Shown here: positions 1-9,197 of the stretch, piece by piece
Layout: every line of letters begins with the position of its first letter
Numbering within the stretch: position 1 is the stretch's first letter
Source of the DNA: a virus
Virus record (IMG/VR): IMGVR_UViG_3300024520_002197
Span: 1-34,821 of that record
DNA length: 34,821 nt
Reading direction: 5' to 3' (one strand)
Translations under genes and position numbers: made by a program
Notes under the pieces: model-generated
The model's database searches: none
Told to the model about the DNA's origin: nothing
Seen by the model: only the letters and a program-made list of their open reading frames with translations

Positions 1-1
1 A

Positions 2-1879
2 TGGAACGCAGGGACAAACACGCCTGCTTTACCTTCGCCTGCTCCAGCTAATCAAGGTTATTACTATGTGGTAAGCGATCCCGGTACTTATTTGGGTATT
101 ACTTATGGTGTAGGTGATTGGGTTATATCTAATGGTACCGCATGGGAGAAAGTTGACAACTCACAAAGCGTAACATCTGTTAATGGTCAACAAGGTGTAG
201 TTGTTCTAACTACATCAGATATTGCTGAAGGTTCTAATCTTTACTATACAGATGCTAGAGTAGCATTAGCACCATCGGTAGTAACCAATACAGCTAAAGT
301 ATCTTTCCCAGGTTTTGGAACCACAGCAGGTACAGCGCTCGAAGGTGACACAGTAATACCACCTGCATATACAGATGCAGATGTCGATGCTCATTTAAAT
401 TTAAGTGAAGCTGGTATAAATCAAGTTTTAGCTTGGAGCGGCGCGGATTATGAGTGGGTTGATCCTTCTACAGGATCTGCAACTGGTACTGTAACAGAAA
501 TAACTACAAGTGGTGGTTTAACTGGAGGTCCAATAACAACTACTGGAAATATATCGATAGATCCAACTGGTACTATTGGAGCAGGTACTTATGGTAGTAC
601 GTTTGGTAACGTAAAAATAGATCAAATAACTATTGATACTTATGGGCGTGTTACAGCTATAACAACTGGATCAACTGGATCTGGTGGAGGTACAATGGAT
701 TCTTTTAATGTTGGAGACGCTAATAACTCTATACCTATATCTAATAATGAAACTATTAAGTTTTTATCAAGTTCTGGTTTAAGTGTTAGCGCTGTAAATA
801 ATGGTGGTGTAACGAACATAACATATACTAATACCGACAGAGGATCGTCTCAGAATATATATAAAAATTTCCAAGCAGACAGTGGTGGTACTGCCTCGGC
901 TAACGTAAATGATGATACATTAGTTATAGCAGGCGGCACAAACATACAAACAGTAAGAAATGGAGATACTATAACGATTAACGCTACAGGCGGTAACACT
1001 AACACAACCTATAGTTATACATCGGCTCAAAGCACTAATGATGTAGATCTTACGCTCACAGGTTCTGATGCTACGACAAATACAGTTAAACTTGTAGCTG
1101 GTTCAAACGTTACGCTTACTGATAATGGAGCGAACCAAGTTACTATTGCTGCCGCTACAGGTACAGGCGTAGGAGGTAGTGGTGTACAAAACTATATACC
1201 TATATGGGCAACATCGTCTACAATAGGTGATAGTGCTATATATCAAGATGGAACTAATATTGGTATAAATACAACTGCTATATCAGCTGCGCTGGATGTT
1301 AATGGTGATATTAAAGCAGAGAATAGTTCATTCCCTGTTATATACTCCAAAAGAGAATCTGCTACTACAACAGGTCCAGCGCCAGGTCTTCATATTAGAA
1401 CCTTTACAAATGCTGGAGCCATACAGGATAGTTTTGGCGGTGGTATAGTTTTCTCTTTAACAGATGCAGGTAGCGGTACAAACGCAGCTGCTAAAATATA
1501 TGCAATAAGAAATGGTGGCGACACTACAGCTGATCTACAGTTTTGGACTGGTTTAGACGGAGGTGTTAACGCTGCTAATATGGTTAGCACTGGTCAATTA
1601 GAATTACCAGGCTACGGTGGTGGCTCGTTTACCGGCACTGCTACAAAAAGCTTAGCTGTAAATGCCGGCGGTGATGTTATTGAAATTGACGTTGCTACAT
1701 CTAACGTACAATCAGATTGGAACGCTACAAGTGGTGACTCTGAAATATTAAATAAACCAACAGACCTTGTTTCTGGTACAACAGCTACTCAAACAGCTAT
1801 AACAGAAATAAGGACGTTGACGCAAACTGAATACAATGCAATAACTCCCGCTGCGGATGTAATGTATGTAATAGTATAA
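2..1879 (+). CDS. Tail fibre protein, 5' partial
   Basis: The reading frame is open from base 2, so the true start lies left of the window; the Met at 68 is internal. The visible 625 residues are rich in Gly, Thr, Ser and Asn and low in charge, as expected of a beta-structured phage fibre. Near the left edge is a module ending GDWVISNGTAWEKVDN, followed by VNGQQGVVVLTTSDI and NLYYTDARV, motifs that recur in phage fibres. The C-terminus has the common VQSDWNATSGDSEILNKPTD segment and then LTQTEYNAITPAADVMYVIV, a typical fibre-subunit ending. It is the first of five consecutive fibre genes, and its stop lies one base before the next start. It probably acts outside the virion in host attachment. 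The fibre class is confident; the receptor and the place on the tail are unknown. Confidence 0.8.
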   Translation, partial: WNAGTNTPALPSPAPANQGYYYVVSDPGTYLGITYGVGDWVISNGTAWEKVDNSQSVTSVNGQQGVVVLTTSDIAEGSNLYYTDARVALAPSVVTNTAKVSFPGFGTTAGTALEGDTVIPPAYTDADVDAHLNLSEAGINQVLAWSGADYEWVDPSTGSATGTVTEITTSGGLTGGPITTTGNISIDPTGTIGAGTYGSTFGNVKIDQITIDTYGRVTAITTGSTGSGGGTMDSFNVGDANNSIPISNNETIKFLSSSGLSVSAVNNGGVTNITYTNTDRGSSQNIYKNFQADSGGTASANVNDDTLVIAGGTNIQTVRNGDTITINATGGNTNTTYSYTSAQSTNDVDLTLTGSDATTNTVKLVAGSNVTLTDNGANQVTIAAATGTGVGGSGVQNYIPIWATSSTIGDSAIYQDGTNIGINTTAISAALDVNGDIKAENSSFPVIYSKRESATTTGPAPGLHIRTFTNAGAIQDSFGGGIVFSLTDAGSGTNAAAKIYAIRNGGDTTADLQFWTGLDGGVNAANMVSTGQLELPGYGGGSFTGTATKSLAVNAGGDVIEIDVATSNVQSDWNATSGDSEILNKPTDLVSGTTATQTAITEIRTLTQTEYNAITPAADVMYVIV

Positions 1880-1880
1880 T

Positions 1881-3125
1881 ATGGCTGACTTAAAGTTTGG
1901 AGGCGTAACACCTGGAACAGGAGATATTAAAGTAGGCAGTAGTAATGCCTCTAAAATATACCAAGGCAGTACATTGCTTTGGCCATTAGGTGTAGCACCG
2001 CAACCAGGTGAAGTTACTATATGTGATTTGATATGGACAAAAACAAATTCAACAATCACAGCTACAACAACCGGTGGCACTATACCAATTACAACAGATG
2101 CTACAGGTTGGGGTCAAGCAATTGAAAACCAACAGCCTGCTGCTTGCTGGTACCAAAACGATCAAGCAACATATGGGTATTTAGGTCTTTTTTACAATAA
2201 ATTTTGTTTAGATGTAATACAACCACCAGCTGGATTTAGACTACCAACTTCAACCGACTGGACTGATACCAGATCTTGTGTTGCTTCAGGGCAACCTCAA
2301 GTTAATTACGCTAATCAAATTGTAAATAATTATTATGATCTTTGGCCATCTGCTGTTAATTCATTGTCAGATATAAACACTATAGATTTTAATTCTATAG
2401 GTGGTGGATCTATAAGCGCTTCTAAGTCTAGTGGTTCAAATTACTATCAATCTTTTTGGAGTAGCGATAGAGCTTATTATTGGCATTCAAGTCAAACATC
2501 AACCAACCCAAGAAATGCTTTAGGTGTAATTCATGCTTATAGCTCTAGTAGTAACTACGTTTATTTAAACAACCTTAGTTCTTCAACAAGCTCTAGTCTT
2601 GTTTACAATTCAAATGGATTTAATATAAGATTTGTTAAAGATCTTACAGCTTTAGATCTTTACGACAATGATACTCAAACAGGGCCAACTGTTAGTTCTA
2701 TAACAGAATCAATATTAAGCCCTGGACCAGGTACAAGTGGTCAATCAACTTTTACTAGAGACGCTGGGTCTGTAGTTGTTCCATCTGTTGGTGGTGATGT
2801 TACTTTATTTCAATATCTAGATAATTCTACACTACCAAATATAACAGATGCTCATTTTGGTGTATTACCTCCAAACTCTACAGCTATTGTTGGTGGAGCA
2901 ATTAATGTTTATCCTAACGCAAATAGATATGCGTTTCAACTATCTTATAGCTTACAATGGAGTAATGATAATCAAGGTGGAGTATGGAGCCCTGATGGTT
3001 TTGCTAATAGAAAAACAGGTACACTTACTCTTCCACAAGGAACTTGGTATTTAGAATTAGAGTTCCTTGGTGAAAAAGATACTTCAGTTGGTCAAATTGA
3101 ATATTTTACTGGAATTAGCGTTTAA
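1881..3125 (+). CDS. Tail fibre/adhesin with FISUMP (C-type-lectin-like) domain
   Basis: A 414-residue protein. Residues 1-36 (FGGVTPGTGDIKVGSSNASK, then IYQGSTLLWP) match the short anchoring module seen at the start of many marine phage fibre proteins. Residues about 45-254 resemble the FISUMP family (Fibrobacter succinogenes major paralogous domain): GLFYN at 102-106, PPAGFRLPTSTDW at 115-127, SFWSSDRAYYW at 191-201 and the closing GFNIRFVKD at 246-254. That family is thought to share the C-type-lectin or sulfatase-modifying-factor fold, which suits ligand binding. Residues 180-245 are strikingly rich in Ser, Asn and Tyr, as in an exposed binding face. The remainder (about 260-414) is an unrecognised beta-rich tail domain. 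Receptor binding is inferred from family and neighbours. No reverse transcriptase or template repeat is seen nearby. Confidence 0.72.
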   Translation: MADLKFGGVTPGTGDIKVGSSNASKIYQGSTLLWPLGVAPQPGEVTICDLIWTKTNSTITATTTGGTIPITTDATGWGQAIENQQPAACWYQNDQATYGYLGLFYNKFCLDVIQPPAGFRLPTSTDWTDTRSCVASGQPQVNYANQIVNNYYDLWPSAVNSLSDINTIDFNSIGGGSISASKSSGSNYYQSFWSSDRAYYWHSSQTSTNPRNALGVIHAYSSSSNYVYLNNLSSSTSSSLVYNSNGFNIRFVKDLTALDLYDNDTQTGPTVSSITESILSPGPGTSGQSTFTRDAGSVVVPSVGGDVTLFQYLDNSTLPNITDAHFGVLPPNSTAIVGGAINVYPNANRYAFQLSYSLQWSNDNQGGVWSPDGFANRKTGTLTLPQGTWYLELEFLGEKDTSVGQIEYFTGISV

Positions 3126-3138
3126 TAAAAAATAATAT

Positions 3139-3834
3139 ATGCCCATAATATCCTCGTATAAATTAAATAATACGCCTGAGCCATCTGATATACTTATAGG
3201 AACAGATGTATCTAATGGGCAGACTAAAAACTTTAATGTTCAGTCTTTATCTAACGAAGCTATAAATAACTATTTAAAACAAATTAGTTGGCAGTTTATA
3301 GTTCAAGATCCAGACCCAGATCCAAGACCAGAAGGCACTATATCATTTGAAAATTATGGTGGAGCTGGTACTGCTTGGAATACAATAAACAGTTTGTATA
3401 TAAATACAAATATGGTTACAGCATTAAATTCATTACCTTATTTACAGAGATTAGTGAATTTAAATGTAATAATAAATGATAGACGCGATATATCAAGATA
3501 TGGCGTATACACATTAAACTCTCTTACTCAAGTTGATTCAAGTTCTATTTATGAAATGGATTTAACTTTTATTTTAGGTAATGGAGTTTTAACGGCATTA
3601 CAATACTATTCAATACAAATCGACAGCGTTGAAAATGCAGATAAGCATTTTGAGTTTACGCAAGGAACACCATCAACTCAATGGGATATAGTACATAATT
3701 TAAGTAAATTCCCTTCTATATCTGTAGTTGATACTGCAGGTACTACTGTAATAGGTAGTTATGATTATATAAATGCAGATAGAGTTACTTTAAATTTTTC
3801 AACTCCATTTGCTGGAAAAGCATTTTTAAACTAA
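3139..3834 (+). CDS. Short tail fibre / fibre-associated protein
   Basis: A 231-residue protein between two fibre genes. The N-terminus (SDILIGTDVSNGQTKNFNV, about residues 16-34) resembles the adaptor module with which many small phage fibres dock to the tail. The C-terminal 60 residues match a recurrent fibre end domain: the segment TQWDIVHNLSKFPSISVVD, then an IGSYDY strand, and a last strand ending FAGKAFLN. The middle (about 50-165) is not recognised; it has an Asp-Pro repeat at DPDPDPRP. Spacing is 13 bases from the previous stop and 4 bases to the next start, so it is probably co-transcribed with both. A structural role in the adsorption apparatus is likely; the exact partner is not visible. 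Confidence 0.68.
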   Translation: MPIISSYKLNNTPEPSDILIGTDVSNGQTKNFNVQSLSNEAINNYLKQISWQFIVQDPDPDPRPEGTISFENYGGAGTAWNTINSLYINTNMVTALNSLPYLQRLVNLNVIINDRRDISRYGVYTLNSLTQVDSSSIYEMDLTFILGNGVLTALQYYSIQIDSVENADKHFEFTQGTPSTQWDIVHNLSKFPSISVVDTAGTTVIGSYDYINADRVTLNFSTPFAGKAFLN

Positions 3835-3838
3835 AACA

Positions 3839-5176
3839 ATGGCGATACAATTTGTAAATATAGTAGATTTTAATAATAACCAAGCTGAAAGCTTTGTTTT
3901 AGAAAATCTAGCATCAGATCCAACAGCTGGTAACGTAGGTAGACTTATATATAACACGTCTACTTCTAAAGTAAAAGTAGATGATGGAACTGCATTTGTT
4001 GATATATCAGGTGATATAACAGAAGTTGCAGCTGGTACATACTTAAACGGAGGTGGCACAAGCGGTGTCGTGACTTTAAACCACGATACAACTACTAGGA
4101 CAGATACTACTTCTACAGCAACTCCTACCTATGGAGCTACATTTACTGCTATAGATTCTCTTTCAACAAATGTAACAGGGCACGTAACTGGTATTAATAC
4201 TAAAACAGTTACTTTGCCTGCAGCTGAAGATTACACTTGGACGTTGTCGGCTGACAGTGGTACACCTCAAACTATAAATAAAAATGATACTGTAGATATA
4301 GCAGGCGGAACAAATATAACAACAAGTGTTGCAGCTACAGATACAGTAACAATAGATCTAGATGATAGCATTACACTAGCTGGAACATTAACTGTTAATG
4401 GCACTGGTCAATCAAGTTTCGCGGGTCAAGTAACAGTACCCGCTACACCAAGCGCTAATACAGACGCTGCTTCAAAACAGTATGTATTAGCTCAAGTAGG
4501 TGGAGTTGGTGGTTTCCAAGGAGGATATAACGCAAATACAAATACACCAGCTTTAACCGGATCGAGCAACGTCGCTTTAAATCAAGGTGATTTTTATGTA
4601 GTAACTGTAGCAGGTACATTTTTTACTGAAAACGTAGAGGTTGGTGATTTTATATTTGCCAACTATGGTATTCCTGCTAATTCAACTCCATTCGAGTTTG
4701 ACTACACTGTTGTTATAGCAGATCAAAACGTAGCAGGTGAAGGAGCTACAGATGGTGCAACTCAAAAAGGTGTTGCTGGTTTTAACTCTGCGCACTTTAA
4801 TGTTACAGCAAACGGTTTTGTTTCTTCTGATATATACGCAGGAGGTTCTACACTGGGTATTGTACCAGCTGGAGGTGCCGGCACTACGTTCTTGCGAGGT
4901 GATGGTACTTGGGCAGTTCCAGTAGATACAGGCGCTTTAGGTGATAGAGTCTCACTAACAGGTGGTAGTCAAGCTGGTGGTTTAACAACATTTACTTATA
5001 ATGTTACTAACTCTTTTGCAGGTGCTAGCGCTCTAGATGTTAAGTGCGAAGTCATAAGCTCTGCAGGTGAAACAGTATACGCAGGCGTAACAAGATCAGG
5101 TGCGAATTTAAGTGTTGAATTTGTAGGTTCAATATCTGATGGTGCTTACGAAGTATTACTTACATACGTAGGATAA
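3839..5176 (+). CDS. Tail fibre protein
   Basis: A 445-residue Gly/Thr/Ala-rich fibre. The N-terminal 60 residues hold the module GNVGRLIYNTSTSKVKVDD, a frequent start of phage fibre and collar proteins. Further on are DTVDIAGGTNI, SANTDAASKQYV (a widespread fibre hinge) and a segment containing GDFYVVTVAGTFF...VEVGDFIFAN that is clearly the same module as at the left edge of the first fibre gene here. TTFLRGDGTWAVP at about residues 344-356 is another standard fibre linker. The last 70 residues form an unrecognised beta-rich tip. The shared modules show that the fibre genes in this block are mosaic paralogues. The ATG at 3839 was chosen because it follows the preceding stop by 4 bases and opens directly into the conserved N-terminal module. 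Confidence 0.75.
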   Translation: MAIQFVNIVDFNNNQAESFVLENLASDPTAGNVGRLIYNTSTSKVKVDDGTAFVDISGDITEVAAGTYLNGGGTSGVVTLNHDTTTRTDTTSTATPTYGATFTAIDSLSTNVTGHVTGINTKTVTLPAAEDYTWTLSADSGTPQTINKNDTVDIAGGTNITTSVAATDTVTIDLDDSITLAGTLTVNGTGQSSFAGQVTVPATPSANTDAASKQYVLAQVGGVGGFQGGYNANTNTPALTGSSNVALNQGDFYVVTVAGTFFTENVEVGDFIFANYGIPANSTPFEFDYTVVIADQNVAGEGATDGATQKGVAGFNSAHFNVTANGFVSSDIYAGGSTLGIVPAGGAGTTFLRGDGTWAVPVDTGALGDRVSLTGGSQAGGLTTFTYNVTNSFAGASALDVKCEVISSAGETVYAGVTRSGANLSVEFVGSISDGAYEVLLTYVG

Positions 5177-5196
5177 TAATAAAATAATTAAATAAT

Positions 5197-8100
5197 ATGC
5201 CAATTAAATTTCTTAATGATGTCGCTGTAGACACTAGTGTCTTATATGTAGATACAACAAACGATAGAGTTGGTATCGGGACGACTAGTCCTGACGTTAA
5301 ATTAGAAGTTATAGCCACTTTACCCACTGATGGAATTATTGCTGACTTTGTAAACTCATCAAACTCAGGGGGCACAACAGCTGCTATAAAGTTATCAAAC
5401 GCAGATTCCGAAGCTTGTGATGTTGTTTTAGGGGCTAACAGAGTGGGCGCTAATTTTGGTTCAGACTTTTTTATATCACTATCAGATAGTGTAGATGGAA
5501 GTAATCAAGAAAGGTTTAGAATTACCGAAGCGGGCAACGTCGGGATCGGAACGACGAATCCTTCTCATAACTTAACTATAAATTCAGCAACAGGCGGTCA
5601 ATTACAATTTCAGTATAATACATCAAGTCGTTTAAGAATTGAAGCTGATTCAGGAGGTGGTTCTTATTACGCTGCTGCAGGATTTTACCATAGGTTTTTT
5701 ACTTCAGGAGTAGAACGTTTGCGTATAGATTCGTCAGGCAACGTCGGCATAGGCGTGTCGAGTCCGACAGCTAAATTAGAAGTAAAAGGTTCAGGAACTT
5801 CGCCAATAGTTTACTTTGGTAATGGAGTAGATAATGCGCCAAACAGACAACTTGCTTTTAGTGGTGGTTCTTCGGGACTTGTTTATGATTTAGATGCAAC
5901 AGGTGCTTCAGGTGTTGGCGGTCAACTTACACTTTCAACTAATGGAAGCGAACGTATGCGCATCGATTCGTCGGGGAATTTGATTCTAAGAAACAGCAGT
6001 TTGTCTTCGCCAACAAGTGGGTTTTTAAAAGAAATGTTTATTGTCAGCGATGATGGTACAGGGACATTTGCTATTAATGGTGCGAGCAATGGTTCTTACG
6101 GAGATTTTAAATTTATTACAAGAAAAGGAGATAGCAGCGACCCAATTACAGCTTTAACTATCGATTCGAGTGGTGTTGTACAAGTAAAAAATGTTGATTC
6201 ACCGACTTTACAATTGTTTAATACAGATGCATCTTTAACTGCAAATCAAGTTGTTGGCGACATCGACTTTTATCAATCCGACCCAAGTGGCGGTGGTGTT
6301 GGTGTTGTCAGTAAAATAAGAAGTATAAACTTAAGTTCATTCCAAGGTGAAGCGGGATTAGCTTTTCATACAGGCACAACAAGTAGTTTAACAGAACGTT
6401 TGCGCATTGATTCAAGCGGCAACGTCGGTATCGGGACGGATAGTCCTGATTCAATCCTTACTTTAAATGGTTCAAGTAGTAGCAGAATAAATTTAAGAAC
6501 ATCCGAAACAAGATATGGTACTATTTTTTCCGACAGTGGTCTTTTAGCTATTGCATCCATAACTTCTATTCCAATAGTTTTTGCAATTAATGATGTTGAA
6601 AAAATGAGACTCGATTCTTCAGGCAACGTCGGTATCGGAACGACTAGTCCTGGGTACAAGCTTGATGTTTCTGGCACCGGGAGAGCGTCTAGTAGTTTAA
6701 GAGCCCCTATATTCTACGATAGCGATAACACTGGTTATTACGTAGATCCAGCTAGTACTGGCATAGCGGCTTATCTTAGAGGTGATATAGAAATAATAAA
6801 TGAACAACCGGTATTAGAATTAAACGACTATACGGCAACAAGTACTACTAATTTAAACGCGTGGGTTTCTTTCCAGTACAACGGAACAGAAGGCGGTTAT
6901 GTTGGTTACGGAAGTGATGGTAATTCTAATTTATATTTAAAAAACTATAATGGTTCTGTTCTTATAGAAGGAACTTTAGCTGAAACAGATAATTCTTTCC
7001 GAGCCCCTATATTCTACGATAGCGATAACACTAGTTATTATGCGGATCCAGCTGGCACGAGTGTTTTAAACGTGTTAACAGTGGGTGGCAGTAGTGTTTT
7101 AACAGAGGGAGACACTGCAATAGTTAGAAGAAGAGGCACTATAACTTCAGAAGATTGGAATACATACATTGATGGAACTGAGGCTGGTTGGTATCAAGTT
7201 AATAACGCTAGTGGTTCAAATAAACCACCAGCTTATACTTACGGTACACAATTAAACTTTTCAACAGCGAACGCTAATAAACTTCAAATATACGCACCTC
7301 ACGATGCAACAGACGGAAATGGTGTCTGGATAAGAACGGGTTGGAGTACAGATTATGATGCTTGGAGAGAAATACCTCTATATGGTATGAACCCATACTC
7401 TGGAAGTAACCTCAGAGCTTCAGTATTCTACGATTCTAATAATACAGCTTATTACGTAGATCCGGCTAGTACAAGTAATTTAAATGATTTAACAATAAAT
7501 AGATATTTTACAGGTAAAGGTGGTACTAAAGTATTTGATTTATATGACAATTATTTAAGATTTAATCAGGGAGGAGAATTTAGTAGTGGTATTTGGATAG
7601 GAAGTTCCGATCTTAAACAGGGTAGTGGTAAATATATTGTAGCCGGTAGTAGTGGAGGAACAACAAATTCAAGGGTATACATATACGGTGGAACTTACAC
7701 AGGCGCTAATATAATAAAAATAGATGGTAGCACTGGTATTATTCAAACTAGTGCAGATTCTATGAGAGCCCCGGTATTCTACGATTATAACAATACTAAT
7801 TATTACGCAGATCCAGGCTCTACAAGTCAATTTAACGGTTTAACTGTTACTAACACTATAAACGGGAGTATTAGCGGGGCTAACGCTGTTAATATTACAG
7901 GATATGGTACCGGTAGTTTTACCTTTTATCAAACATCAAGTTCGTTTTCTGTATTTAGCGGTTGGCATAATTATTTTATAGGTAACCATGGTAATGGTAG
8001 TAATTATTATAACACTATTATTGCTATGCCATTTTGGGGATCTCCAAGATACTCAAGATTAGAGGGTGGCACACAACAAGGCCCTTTTGAATTTTGGACA

Positions 8101-8805
8101 AGTGAAATAGCTATAAATTCATCTCAAAATATTACAGCTCCAATATACTACGATTATAACGATACTAATTATTATGTAGATCCAGCTAGTACGAGTAATT
8201 TAAGTTTATTAACTGTAAATAGTTCTATTACTATAGGAAGTCCTACTGGCGCGCCTACTACAACTAGAATTAAAACGACTGGGGGAGGTTCTGGTGGTTG
8301 TGCGATTTTTATTGATGGATCAAGTCAATCAACTCAAATACAAGTGATTTTACCAACTTACGCAACTGGGGCGAGTTTCAACAACACAGGTGCGTTTGGC
8401 GCAAATGCTATGCAATTTTTACGTAACGGTCAAAACGCAGGTAGTATCACTATTAATACTAATTATTCAACTAGCTACAATACATCGTCAGATTATAGAT
8501 TAAAAGAAAATGTTGTTAAATTAACTGACGGAATTGAAAAAGTAAAGCAATTAAAGCCAAAAAGATTTAATTTTATTTTAGATGAAAATAAACAAATTAT
8601 TGATGGATTTATCGCGCATGAAGCAAAAGAAGTTGTACCAGAATCTGTTACTGGTGAAAAAGATGCGATAGATTACAATGGTAATCCTGAGTATCAAGGA
8701 ATGGATAACGCTAAACTTGTCCCAGTGCTAACAGCGGCTTTGCAAGAAGCAATTGCAAAAATAGAAGATTTAGAAACAAGAATACAAATTTTAGAAAATC
8801 AATAA
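5197..8805 (+). CDS. Long tail fibre with C-terminal S74 intramolecular chaperone
   Basis: A 1202-residue fibre, the longest adhesin here. Residues 1-490 carry five copies of a DSSGNVGIGTTSP-type repeat (near residues 24, 113, 181, 408 and 476). Residues 500-1000 carry five copies of an APIFYDSDNTxYYxDPAST-type repeat (near 502, 602, 740, 857 and 980). The C-terminus from residue 1097 is a peptidase S74 chaperone domain: SSDYRLKENV, then LKPKRFNF, GFIAHEAKEVVPE and a final coiled coil. In this family a Ser-Lys pair, here Ser1098 and Lys1103, drives self-cleavage just before the Ser once the trimer has folded, so the mature fibre should end near residue 1097. Family and cleavage logic are established; the receptor is unknown. 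The repeats use unusually GC-rich codons (GTC, ATC, ACG) for this genome. Confidence 0.88.
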   Translation: MPIKFLNDVAVDTSVLYVDTTNDRVGIGTTSPDVKLEVIATLPTDGIIADFVNSSNSGGTTAAIKLSNADSEACDVVLGANRVGANFGSDFFISLSDSVDGSNQERFRITEAGNVGIGTTNPSHNLTINSATGGQLQFQYNTSSRLRIEADSGGGSYYAAAGFYHRFFTSGVERLRIDSSGNVGIGVSSPTAKLEVKGSGTSPIVYFGNGVDNAPNRQLAFSGGSSGLVYDLDATGASGVGGQLTLSTNGSERMRIDSSGNLILRNSSLSSPTSGFLKEMFIVSDDGTGTFAINGASNGSYGDFKFITRKGDSSDPITALTIDSSGVVQVKNVDSPTLQLFNTDASLTANQVVGDIDFYQSDPSGGGVGVVSKIRSINLSSFQGEAGLAFHTGTTSSLTERLRIDSSGNVGIGTDSPDSILTLNGSSSSRINLRTSETRYGTIFSDSGLLAIASITSIPIVFAINDVEKMRLDSSGNVGIGTTSPGYKLDVSGTGRASSSLRAPIFYDSDNTGYYVDPASTGIAAYLRGDIEIINEQPVLELNDYTATSTTNLNAWVSFQYNGTEGGYVGYGSDGNSNLYLKNYNGSVLIEGTLAETDNSFRAPIFYDSDNTSYYADPAGTSVLNVLTVGGSSVLTEGDTAIVRRRGTITSEDWNTYIDGTEAGWYQVNNASGSNKPPAYTYGTQLNFSTANANKLQIYAPHDATDGNGVWIRTGWSTDYDAWREIPLYGMNPYSGSNLRASVFYDSNNTAYYVDPASTSNLNDLTINRYFTGKGGTKVFDLYDNYLRFNQGGEFSSGIWIGSSDLKQGSGKYIVAGSSGGTTNSRVYIYGGTYTGANIIKIDGSTGIIQTSADSMRAPVFYDYNNTNYYADPGSTSQFNGLTVTNTINGSISGANAVNITGYGTGSFTFYQTSSSFSVFSGWHNYFIGNHGNGSNYYNTIIAMPFWGSPRYSRLEGGTQQGPFEFWTSEIAINSSQNITAPIYYDYNDTNYYVDPASTSNLSLLTVNSSITIGSPTGAPTTTRIKTTGGGSGGCAIFIDGSSQSTQIQVILPTYATGASFNNTGAFGANAMQFLRNGQNAGSITINTNYSTSYNTSSDYRLKENVVKLTDGIEKVKQLKPKRFNFILDENKQIIDGFIAHEAKEVVPESVTGEKDAIDYNGNPEYQGMDNAKLVPVLTAALQEAIAKIEDLETRIQILENQ
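5533..6651 (+). repeat. DNA-level repeat encoding GNVGIGTTSP in the long fibre
   Basis: Four copies of a roughly 30-base unit start at 5533, 5737, 6418 and 6622, with a weaker fifth near 5263. They share the core GGCAACGTCGG followed by ATCGG or ATAGG, so the match holds in third codon positions as well as in protein. Each copy is preceded by sequence encoding (I/L)DSSG; at 5533 this is replaced by ITEAG. Conservation at the base level among otherwise diverged spacers suggests gene conversion or recent module duplication. Confidence 0.75.
6701..7032 (+). repeat. Exact 32-base direct repeat in the long fibre
   Basis: Bases 6701-6732 and 7001-7032 are identical over 32 bases and lie exactly 300 bases (100 codons) apart. 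They encode the APIFYDSDNT part of the second repeat family of the fibre. Further, diverged copies lie near 7416, 7765 and 8134. An exact in-frame repeat of this length is a plausible site for deletion or module exchange by homologous recombination. Confidence 0.8.
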
Positions 8806-8808
8806 GTT

Positions 8809-9195
8809 ATGAATATTAGTTATGAGTGGAAGATTACGGCTTTAAAACAAGCACCCACGTTAGACGGATTGTCAAATGTAATCACGCATATAAATTTTGA
8901 ATACACAGGAACAGATGCTGACTCTGGCGAATCTGCTGTATTTAATGGGGCTTGCCCAGTTGGAGCGCCTGAATCTGGTAGCTTTATACCAGCATCAGAT
9001 CTTACACAAGATGAAGTAATTGCTTGGGCACAAGCTAATCACCCTACAGATCATATGAATGAAGTTATTGAAAAGGCAATATCAGAAAAAATAACTCCAA
9101 CAAATGATCCAGTTAGTAAAGATGAAATTCCATGGTTACCTGGTGACGATCCAGAACCAGCTGAAGAACTAGCTGAAAAACCAGCTGAAGAGTAA
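8809..9195 (+). CDS. Small conserved phage protein, function unknown
   Basis: A 128-residue acidic protein whose start is 3 bases after the long-fibre stop. It opens with a Trp-containing strand (YEWKITALKQAP), then SNVITHINFEYTGTDADSG, and later LTQDEVIAWAQANH. This pattern of a beta-rich domain around a W...VI.HI.(F/W).Y.G segment is one I associate with small proteins encoded beside tail genes in many marine and cyanobacterial phages, but I cannot assign a role. The last 25 residues are a low-complexity Pro/Glu/Ala tail (DPEPAEELAEKPAEE). It is probably a virion or tail-assembly accessory protein, judging by position only. Confidence 0.6.
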   Translation: MNISYEWKITALKQAPTLDGLSNVITHINFEYTGTDADSGESAVFNGACPVGAPESGSFIPASDLTQDEVIAWAQANHPTDHMNEVIEKAISEKITPTNDPVSKDEIPWLPGDDPEPAEELAEKPAEE

Positions 9196-9197
9196 AA

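Noticed and set aside
68-1879. Met at 68 as the start of the first fibre gene
   Set aside because: The frame is open leftwards to base 2 with fibre-like sequence (NAGTNTPALPSPAPANQGYY), so the gene is truncated by the window edge.
1748-2080. Minus-strand frame spanning the junction of the first two fibre genes
   Set aside because: It crosses a clear gene boundary on the + strand and has no recognisable product.
2418-2642. Variable region of a diversity-generating retroelement
   Set aside because: The domain type would fit, but the Asn/Tyr/Ser codons end mostly in T or A with no AAC bias, no second near-identical copy was seen, and no reverse transcriptase is encoded in the window.
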